Below, piece after piece: positions 56,265 to 64,000 of a DNA stretch of 64,000 bases (the stretch's first letter is position 1; each line of letters starts with the position of its first letter). Where the stretch lies: NCBI GenBank assembly GCA_032622095.1, contig CP136066.1, positions 97,423,319-97,487,318 on the forward strand, read 5' to 3'. The notes beneath the pieces are model-generated. The model ran no database searches. It was not told the DNA's origin and worked only from the letters and a program-made list of their open reading frames with translations. Both the position numbers and the translations under genes were made by a program. This DNA comes from Siphonodentalium dalli (Eukaryota > Mollusca > Scaphopoda > Gadilida > Siphonodentaliidae).

Positions 56265-56675
56265 ACTCGAAGTTGAGAAAAAACATAGATTTCCATATGC
56301 ATATCAGCATCTCTGTCCCTGGTGTCCCAGGAATTGGTGTCTCACTCCAAGAGCTCTAGTATATTTTTTAAATTAAAGAGATATCTCCTGCACAGATATA
56401 TACCATTTCCATGGCCATAAAAAGGGAATTAGGGGTTACCGGGGGGCTTGCTTCCTTCATATGGTGTACTTATTGACTTGAAATAGGGGGAAAAAAACCC
56501 TATTTTCATATTATCAGCATCCCTGTCCCCAAGAATGTGTCTCCATCACAGAGATAAAGTATATTTTATAAATGAGACATATCCTGCACAGATCTATACC
56601 ATTTCCATGTCATAAAAGGGATCTAGGGGTTACTGGGGGATTGCTTTCCTCATATGGTGGGCCTATATAGACTAT
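56265..56675. repeat. Tandem duplication of about 205 bp
   Basis: Two diverged units share ATCAGCATC(T/C)CTGTCCC, ATCTCCTGCACAGAT(A/C)TATACCATTTCC and TAGGGGTTAC(C/T)GGGGG. They lie in the first Smaug intron. Confidence 0.8.
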
Positions 56676-56757
56676 GATGTTGTTTCTGTTTTCTACGATG
56701 TTTTTGTTTTTTCTAACACTTTTCAATGTCTCGTTTATGTTCATTTCTAACCTTTAA

Positions 56758-56995
56758 ATGTACTCAATCCGAACATAGGGTCCCCATCTCAACAGATTCC
56801 AACAACAACAATCCGATCAGAGGGTCCTATATTACTATTTCTTTGGCTTTGGGGGTAAAAAATATTTGATTCAAGTCGAGGAACCCATCAAACAAAGCTC
56901 AGAGTTATTAGATATTGATTTTTGAAATTTGTTATTTACTCGAGATGAGTACTAATAATTGCCTTCAACTGCTCGGGATGTGTACAAAGTCATTA
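56758..56995. mobile_element. TTAA-type AGGTACTCAACCCG element, truncated copy
   Basis: Begins after TTAA (56754-56757) and matches the right half of 22982-23450 read in reverse (GGGTCCCCATCTCAACAGAT; GGGGGTAAAAAATATTTGAT). Similarity is high, then stops near 56995. Confidence 0.85.
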
Positions 56996-56999
56996 AAAG

Positions 57000-57905
57000 C
57001 CTTACACTTTAGTTATATGACATGCCAGGAACTGACCAGCCTTACTTCTCAGTTCTCACAGCTGTGTGTCCAGTCATTTATATAAAGTAATTAACTTTTA
57101 TCTCAATATCCACATTTATCAGGCTAAGAGAGAAAGAGGTGTGTGAATGAAATTTAATCCTATGTGTTTACAGCAATCTCAAATACAAATCTAACTGTTT
57201 GACAGTTTACACATTTATTATTAGTATTAGGCCACAACAAAATGAATCGACCGTCTTCAAAACCTCCTGACCCAAGTTAATTTTATTGGTTTTAAATAAC
57301 AAAAAATCAATCTATAAACCGACCGACCGCGCTGATAACCAAACTATGTACACGTGGTTCCATTTTATCTGATTCACCTCGCGAGATAAATTATATCTCT
57401 GATATATTTATATATTTTTCGCAAAGCCACATTCGTCACTCTTCAAACAGAAAGTCAAATTGCGACCGGACGCAATACCAGAAGATTACAGGTTATCGTT
57501 CCTCTTCGCTGACCGGAAGCACGTGTTTGCGTTTATATGGAGTATTGTTGAGTGTATTTGAGCAAAAAAGCTGTAGCCGGCTGTGACTTATAAGACATGC
57601 GCAGCAGGAAGCTACAGTGGCCAGGGAAATGAATGGCAACTACAATGTATCACTAAAGTAAACATTGTACCCCGACTCTGATAGGAGAATTTCTTATCTG
57701 GGAGATATTTTTTTTAATACTGCTCCCTGGGGACACATAATTGTCATTCCCATTTTGTTGGCATCAAACTAGATATTTTATATCTACGATATATTTACTG
57801 TTTGGTTAATAATTAAACTTATTTCGTAAAAATATATATAATTATATCTTGTTAGCATACTAGTATATCAGTTTTATCAACAATTTGTTGGTTGCTCGGT
57901 CATTG
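57000..57905. promoter_or_regulatory. Unique intron sequence with promoter-like motifs
   Basis: Between about 57490 and 57610 an ETS-type ACCGGAAG, an E-box CACGTG and an NRF-1-like CATGCGCAG lie together in locally CG-richer sequence. This could be an internal promoter of the Smaug gene. The call rests on motifs alone. Confidence 0.25.
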
Positions 57906-58336
57906 TACTCTGGGGATCCAAATAAAAGTGCAGACCCAAATAATAGTGCATGGGGGGGGGGGGGGGAATTCCCTTGAAAGTTATTAAAATTGCAGACCCA
58001 TATAATAGTGCAGGGGAACTCTGAGCAAAACATCAACTGTTGTTAAACAAATTATTTTTATAGCAGGTCAAGTATAGGAGTCAACATACTAGTAGTACCG
58101 TATGTATCATGTGGTGTTTTGGTATGCGATATACTTGAATATTTACATGCATAAAGTTATCAGTAAGCTCATCATTTTGATATCAGAATCATATAGAAAT
58201 CTTGAGTTTGTGCTGATTTCAATTTTCATAGCCTCAAAATTAATAAATGTGCAGACCCAAATAAGCACTGTGCAGGGGGGAAATTTCCCAAGAAAATAAT
58301 AAACGTGCATGCATGTTTATTTGGAGCCCAAGAGTA
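57906..58336. mobile_element. TACTCT element with internal AATAATAGTGCA blocks
   Basis: Inverted ends TACTCTGGGGATCCAAATAA and TTTATTTGGAGCCCAAGAGTA with repeated GTGCAGACCCAAATAA inside; relative of 53743-53936. Contains a G15 run (57952-57966). Confidence 0.75.
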
Positions 58337-59100
58337 TGGTGTTTGAAACAGTTTGATGGTGGTTAGGCATGTCCCACACGAGACCATAAAAAAATAAAAT
58401 GAAAAAATAAAATGAAAAGCCAACCACCCGCCCCTATTTGTTTTGGGCTTGTTACGGGAAACACGCATTCATTTTGTTTTGGCCTTAGTATTAACCATTT
58501 CATTACCAGAGCTATGCTGGTACAGCAATAAAGACCCTGCACCAGTGTATTCTCCTATATATAAGAGAGAATACACTGGGGTTCAAGATCAAGGAAATAT
58601 TGTTAGGCCAATATAGTCAGACATCCAAATAAATCACACATGTCCTATTCTCGCAAGGATGTCCCCACATATGTTTGGGGAGGGGGCAAATTTCTCAGAT
58701 TTGTTCATTGAGATGTATTTTTTTTTTTCCAAAACCAATTACATATACTAAAATAAAATGAATATAAAATAATAGACCATTGATCAAGAGAAATGAGCTC
58801 CTAGTTTTAATATTTGTCGAATATTTATTATTTTATAACAAGGTACTAGCATCATGCCAGTGCATTGTCTTATATATGTGAGTGTCCCATAGGTAGCCTC
58901 ACCTAAGAGAATGCACTGGCTTTCAAGGTTAAGGAAATATTGTTAGGCAAATGTAGACAAGCATCCAAATAAATCACAGATGTCCTATTCTTGCAGGGAT
59001 GTCCCCATGGGTTGAGGGGGTGGAATTAGCAGATTTGTTCAATGAGATGTCATTTGTTTTCTCAAAATTAATTATTTAGACTAAAATGAATATAAAATAG
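58337..59100. repeat. CCCTTTCATGA-type repeat, two degraded tandem copies
   Basis: Blocks CCAGTG(C/T)ATTCTCTTATATAT and CAAGGAAATATTGTTAGGC, then CAAATAAATCACA(C/G)ATGTCCT, occur at about 58550-58690 and again at 58860-59010. Confidence 0.75.
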
Positions 59101-59103
59101 TAA

Positions 59104-60410
59104 ACTACTTAATTTTTTAACCCCCAGATTACATTATATAAAATATATGCCATATTATATACCAATTGAAAGAGGAAGCTCCAAAACATTGTATTATCAA
59201 CTTATCCAGTACCGTAAAATGGGGCTACTTTGCCATATGCGGGGCTACTTTGCCACCCCTCCGTGAAAACATATTTCAAGGTTATTTTTTGCATAAATAG
59301 TTAAATAAAATCATTCATCATAGATAATTCTTATTGCATTGGTTCAGGGTTACCAAACAAATGCCAAAATCTTGTTGACCTTGAACTATGAAGGTCAAGG
59401 TCACTGCTTAAACTTGATTAACAGATTTCTCAAATTTCACATATGATATCCAAGTTTTGATAGCAGTATAATTACTGCTTAGTATCTGTTCTTGATTCCA
59501 TGCTTATGTTAAGTTCTGGAAATTTTTTGAATGTTTGTGAGTTTTTCTGTAAAAAGAAATTTTTCATGTGGCATGTGACAAACGTCGGGGCTACTTTGCC
59601 ATATGGTGTACATTTGAGTCGTCCCATATCAAAATTTTACAAATATTTCAAAGCTGCACATGTTTTCACTGACAGTAAGTGTAAAACGACCAAATCAAAC
59701 TTATATCACAAGTCAATAATTGCAGTCATATCTTCATTGAGAAATTATATACTAAGAAAGTCTACTTCACTCATTTTTAACTGTAATTTCTATGGACAAT
59801 ACCACGGCCACTGAATATGTTCAGTGCCCATTTTTGTCTAAAAATTAACTGACAGGGAACATCACCCCTACAAAAGTTACATCATGCATTCACATTACAT
59901 TTTTTCATCCCCTGTGTGAATGAGTATCATATTTATCCATAATACCAATTTTAACTGATTTACCATGCACATTTTTAAACAACGAAGAGATCTTGGGGTA
60001 ATAATACGAAATGTGGCAAAGTAACCCCAACCCATGGGGCTACTTTGCCACCCAACCTTTTGACCCCATGCTATCATGCCAGTACTATATGAGCTTTAAC
60101 CAAGCATCTGATAGATAGAAGGCATGTGCGTAAAACAACTAACAGCTAAACTGTTTCCTGAATTGAAGAACTGCCTACAGGAATGTTCCACAAAGATATG
60201 CCAAAAAGGTGGCAAAGTAGCCCCGTTTTACGGTATAATAAACTGTGGACATGTTGTTTTTATTGAGTTGCCAAAGAGTTTTGTCATCTAGATTGCAGTA
60301 AAAAGCAAAATTATTTTCAATGCAGGGGGAATAACTCTATATATTAAAGATGGAGTTCTTCCCCTTCCATTAAAAAAGTTTGAATTCTGTTGCATTCTGG
60401 GATCCAAAGG
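59104..60410 (-). mobile_element. TTAA-family MITE (copy of 577-1027), interrupted
   Basis: The sequence 59104-59209 and 60236-60400 together match the reverse complement of about 1015 down to 720 (CCCCCAGATTACATTATATA; ATTTTCAATGCAGGGGGAAT). The element at 59212-60233 splits the copy. The uninterrupted copy at 577-1027 serves as the empty site. Confidence 0.85.
59212..60233. mobile_element. TA-flanked element with CCGTAAAAYGGGGCTACTTT ends
   Basis: A 1,022-bp element with inverted ends CCGTAAAATGGGGCTACTTT and AAAGTAGCCCCGTTTTACGG, flanked by TA at 59210-59211 and 60234-60235, as for Tc1/mariner-type elements. GGGGCTACTTTGCCA recurs internally at about 59241, 59587 and 60037, and in reverse near 60012. 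The 104-codon ORF at 59500 is not a transposase. Confidence 0.9.
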
Positions 60411-60450
60411 GGGGGGGGGGGAGTCATTCTATAATTTCAGTAGTTTTTGG

Positions 60451-62050
60451 CTCACCTGAGACGAAGTCTCTGGTGGAGCTATAGTCATCACTCCTCGTCC
60501 GTCCGTCAACAATTCTTTAAACTTCCAGGGACATATCCAGGCCGTTTTTCATAGCGTTTACCGGTTTGGGAGCCCAAACTCCAGGCGCCCAAAAAAAAAA
60601 AAAAATACAAAACTTTTTTTAAATTTTTTTTATTCAATTCAGGTCCCAATTAATATCATAACAAGATATATATATTTATATATATATATATTGATATAAG
60701 ACATGTAAGTTTACAAAAAGATTTAACTTAAGTTTAACAGTTGGAATAATACTGTAAAGTATGTTTGGCTTTATCTAGCTTTCATCTGTGAATACTTCAA
60801 ATATGTTGAGTTAACCCTTCAGACTTCAGTATTTCAAACAAATTCAAGTGAAATTACACAATACAGTACAGGAACAGTGACAATTTGATCAAGTATTTAT
60901 AAACCTGGCTATCATGTGGGATCTCATAATACCAAATGAATAATTAACATAGAGATTAGTACTACTAGTAATTACTACATGTAACATTTCTGTACTACTA
61001 GTATATTATGAATGTGTCTCTCACTTGAATTTTAGAAAATAGCCTACTCTATGAATTACAGTGATAATGGTCTCATTTCAAGCCGTATAAGCATAATCCA
61101 TTGAACAAAAAGATATCTGACAATAACTTATAAGCATTTCCAAGCCATACTAGTACATGTACATATATAAAAAAATTCCAAAGTTAAGCTTCAGAAACTT
61201 GATCAAAGTGAACTCTCAGCAAAATTCAAAATACTGACTCCAAGAGCTCTAGGTTAGCTCTCAATGCATTGGATTTTTAACCCCCCCCCCCCCCCCGCCA
61301 CCACCATCACATATACTCCCTCCCGAACCTCCCTCGCTCATGTCTTTGGGATACCGGTATGCCTTTGGCATATCATTTCCCAAAAACAGGTGTCCCCAAA
61401 AAATCCCTGGATACTTCACTGACTTCTCCTCTGGAACCATAAGACCGTATAGGTTCATATTTGTTGTGGATATTGCCTAGGTGACTCACATTCAGATTTG
61501 TTCAAATGAGGTCACTGGGTCAAATGTGGGCAGGGCCAGGGACATAACTCCAAAAAATATTAAAAATTGCAAGTGAAGTCTGACATTTTTATAAACATTT
61601 CCTGGAGATCTGCTAGAGGTCATTAATTCCCAATTACAACATCTATCATATGTATTGTTCAAATCTGTCAACAGGACATTTAACTCTCCCACACCCACCA
61701 CTTCACCAGAACATATTTGGCAAACTTGAAAAGTGTTCTTTGAAAGAACCACCAGCTCTATTTAGTTCACATTTAATATTGAGGCTCCTTTGGTGATGTG
61801 TGATTCAGATTTGTTTAATCAGGGTCACCAGGTCAAGTAGGTGCAAGGCCAGCTACATTACTCTTTCTCTCCATAGTAATTCATGATACGTCTTCTATGC
61901 AAGAATGAAATGGCCTATTTTGCTTATATTTGGTATGAAATTACCTTGGGTGACAGATTTGTGAAAATAGCATCACAAAGTCGAATAAGGGCATTGCCAG
62001 AGACATAACTATTTCACAACATAGTAATTCTTAAAATATGTATGGAAGAG
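60451..62050 (+). repeat. CACCTGAGACGAAGTCTC repeat, interrupted
   Basis: Starts like 27249 (CTCACCTGAGACGAAGTCTC, CTCCTCGTCCGTCC) and resumes at about 61422 (CATAAGACCGTATAGGTTCA). Between, about 60530-61420 is a relative of the CAGGG element at 38907-39969, with CCAGGGA-type ends. Contains a C16 run (61281-61296). Confidence 0.75.
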
Positions 62051-62059
62051 CCAAGAACT

Positions 62060-62670
62060 AGTTGGCTTATTGTCCCCCGAAAAAAAAAATTTGGGGGACT
62101 ATTAAAATAGCCGGTGTCCGTCCGTGTGTCGAGCCGTCCGTCCATGCGTCCGGAAATAGTTTCCGGATGATAACTTTAGTTTCGGTTATTATATCAAAAG
62201 CAAATTTCATTGGTGAGTTTATCAGACCAAAATACAGGTCAAGTTCGAATATGGGTTTGCTCCGCCCATTTTTGCGAGAGTTATGGCCCTTTTTTTACTT
62301 AGAATCTTGTAATTTTCTGGTTTCCGGATGATAACTACAGTTTGTGTTATGATATCTGAACCAAATTTAAATACGGTTTTTAGGTGTATCAGTCATATCA
62401 CGATACAGGTCAAGTTCGAATTTGAGTTTGAACCGATGATTTTTCTCAGAGTTATGGGCTTTTCGACTTAGAAAATTCAATTTCTCTTGTAGTTTTCTTC
62501 ATTTTGTGCCAATTTTAGGTTATATTTTGACTTTAAAAGTTTTTTTAAGATTTGGTTATTTGTATGCATGTCAGTAATGAGACAATGCACAAGTGTCTTA
62601 TCCATATAGTATACTTCTACAAAGCCTCCGCTCCAAATGAAGCCACCGGTTCGGGGGACACTGTGGCCGA
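62060..62670 (+). repeat. TGTCCCCCGAA dispersed repeat
   Basis: Begins TTGTCCCCCGAAAAAAAAAA and TTTGGGGGAC (hairpin), then GTCCGTCCGTGTG tracts and two GTTTCCGGATGATAACT blocks, ending TTCGGGGGACACTGTGGCC. It belongs to the same broad class as 4129 and 49235. Confidence 0.75.
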
Positions 62671-62819
62671 GCGGCCTTTTATTTAGTATGGAATGTTCTT
62701 GTTTGACTGCAATACAGATATTTTTAATGGGGTAACCTGGAAAAATAGGGGCCAAGCGAAGGACAGTTTCCTTCTTAATATGCTTCCTTCACAAGGACCA
62801 TTAGGTCTATTTTATAAAA

Positions 62820-63112
62820 AGGCGCTTGTGAGATTGGAAATTTCCAACAATTGGGAAAGTTTGAGATGTCAATTGTGTAATTCCAACCTAAGACTTGGGA
62901 ATCTGGAGCCCAGTCGGGAGGGGACTTGTTGGGGGGGGGGGGGGGGGGGGGGGTGATCAGTAGTGTACAGTTGGTAATTTGGCCACATATCCTGTTTAGA
63001 TCTACTTCTTTTAAAGTTATTATGAAAAGTTCTGACTTGTGGTCTCCAGAGTCCCAGTCTTATCAGTCTTTGCAGTCTGGTGAGCGACCCCACAGTCATT
63101 GACTGTCTTGTT
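62820..63112. repeat. Dispersed repeat with G23 run
   Basis: G run at 62931-62953. The CAGTCATTGACTGTCTTG block near 63093 matches 28815. It adjoins the PHD-finger relic. Confidence 0.65.
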
Positions 63113-63496
63113 CTAATAATACTTCCATATGTGCTCCATTCGTTTTTCTACTGCTTTCATCGTGCTATGTGTGTCTTTACATCCATGTGTCTTTTGTTGT
63201 ACTTGGTTATTTTCTCCTTGTATTTCTGTCTCGTGTGTTAAGTCCGTTGAGGCTAGATTATGTTTCTTTTCTTGAGTTTTTGTATTTTTGCAGCGTTTAC
63301 ATGGTCATAAAATGGCTTTTGATCGTTTGACGAGATATTCCGCATCTTCTCTTTCAATTCCCTGGCAGCTGACATGGAAAGCGTGCTTACAAAAATCACA
63401 TATTATTTTGTAACTTAGTTTCTTGAAGGTTCCATCGCAGGAAAAACACTTATCTGTGCACACGTTGGAGTTACTGTTTTGTTTTAACTCTTCCAT
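63113..63496 (-). pseudogene. PHD-finger ORF with TGA at the structural tryptophan
   Basis: Read on the minus strand from ATG at 63496. Cysteine/histidine spacing is C17-x2-C20-x12-C33-x2-C36-x4-H41-x2-C44-x21-C66-x2-C69, a C4HC3 PHD-type zinc finger. Recognisable pieces are KIICDFCKHAFHVSCQGI and, beyond the stop, PCKRC. Codon 64, where PHD fingers normally have Trp two residues before the seventh ligand, is TGA (63305-63307). The frame then stays open for 63 more codons, a Lys/Gln-rich tail, to TAG at 63113-63115. PHD fingers bind histone tails or occur in ORF1 of some CR1-like LINEs. Which applies is unknown. One base change or RNA editing or recoding would remove the stop. Confidence 0.78.
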
Positions 63497-63499
63497 CGT

Positions 63500-64000
63500 C
63501 GTTGCTAAGGCTACATTAAAAAGAATGTTCCTGTAGGTATATTAAGAAAATTAGAATCGAATAACTTCCAAACATCCACGAATTTTCAATCAGAATTTCA
63601 CACGTAAGTTCCATGCTATATAACAGTCATTTTGTAGAAGTACTTCGGCGTCATTTCTGTCGTTTTTTTGTAGTTTTTCGCGTTATTTTACGGAGCTTAT
63701 TTTTACATGACTGGCTGGCTATTGTGACGTCACATCATATCACACCGACCAATCGTTTCTGCGCTGTGGCGGGTGTATGTCCACTGTGTTGGAGTGTACG
63801 GATGCTGTGGCGGTCAAATCGCGATTGTTTTCGAGCGACCGAGATGCAAACAGTCACTAATTTAGTATCTACATGGACAGGTAATTAATATCATATTTAT
63901 TACAATAAACGTCAACAGCCCTGTAGGGTGATATTAGTGCCAACAGATGCACTAGCTCTTCTTCGCCCCTCCCTTAGTTTATATGTCTGAGAAAAACGCT
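63500..64000 (+). promoter_or_regulatory. Possible promoter and first exon at the window edge
   Basis: CG-richer, apparently unique sequence with TGACGTCA (about 63725), a CCAAT box on the plus strand (63750) and a GATGCAAAC block. An ATG at 63843 opens MQTVTNLVSTWT and meets the donor CAG|GTAATT at about 63881. It lies head to head with the PHD-finger ORF, so a divergent promoter is possible. No downstream exon is in the window. Confidence 0.3.

Noticed and set aside
59500-59814. 104-codon ORF inside the TA-flanked element as a transposase
   Set aside because: No DDE/D motif or helix-turn-helix is visible, and it is too short for a mariner transposase.

Overview
This is animal nuclear DNA: AT-rich, with GT-AG introns and short exons, and mostly made of interspersed repeats. 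The recognisable genes and the repeat landscape (GTCCGTCC-rich dispersed repeats, many foldback MITEs, long C/G homopolymers) suggest a marine invertebrate, most likely a lophotrochozoan such as a bivalve. That placement is an inference and the species cannot be fixed from the sequence. I see no CRISPR array, tRNA, rRNA or operon.

Genes. At the left edge, three plus-strand exons (345-480, 2117-2246, 6281-6391 or to 6427) encode the C-terminal part of a serine palmitoyltransferase catalytic subunit (SPTLC2/3 type). They join in consistent phase. At 55778-55985 lies the first coding exon of a plus-strand Smaug (SAMD4) orthologue. It ends in a donor, and the rest of the gene is beyond the right edge. 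About 49 kb of repeat-dominated intergenic DNA lies between the two genes. Broken coding relics are a minus-strand LINE endonuclease segment (about 33600-34443) and a minus-strand PHD-finger ORF whose structural tryptophan is replaced by TGA (63113-63496). I found no intact transposase or reverse transcriptase.

Repeat layout. 0.5-6.4 kb: the SPT introns carry TTAA-flanked, hAT-like and Mutator-like non-autonomous elements. 8.6-20.6 kb: a dense field of palindromic elements, including one 8-bp-TSD family present in three structural forms and five copies of a TA-flanked palindromic MITE. 21-30.7 kb: elements carrying about 160-bp tandem units, and a 4.07-kb hAT-like element with its own nested insertions. 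31.6-34.9 kb: a three-layer nest, namely a 3.26-kb long-TIR element with a perfect 8-bp TSD, containing a hAT-like element with a perfect 8-bp TSD and a LINE fragment split by a further insertion. 35-43.5 kb: twin palindromes, GAAGATTCGG clusters, and a nine-unit tandem-repeat element split by a 2.85-kb CAGGG-ended element that is itself nested. 43.6-47.4 kb: a recent 2-kb tandem duplication that begins at a 63-bp poly-C tract. 48.9-54 kb: a TTA-flanked element, degenerate repeats and 16-bp minisatellites in both orientations. 55.4-64 kb: the Smaug first exon and intron, with a GCGCTTAAGCGC palindrome cluster, a TA-flanked element interrupting an older repeat, and a possible promoter at the right edge.

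The two genes have no evident functional link. One makes sphingoid bases in the ER and the other represses and deadenylates mRNAs. The main biological content of the window is the dated nesting order of the mobile elements, which can be read from TSDs and empty-site copies.
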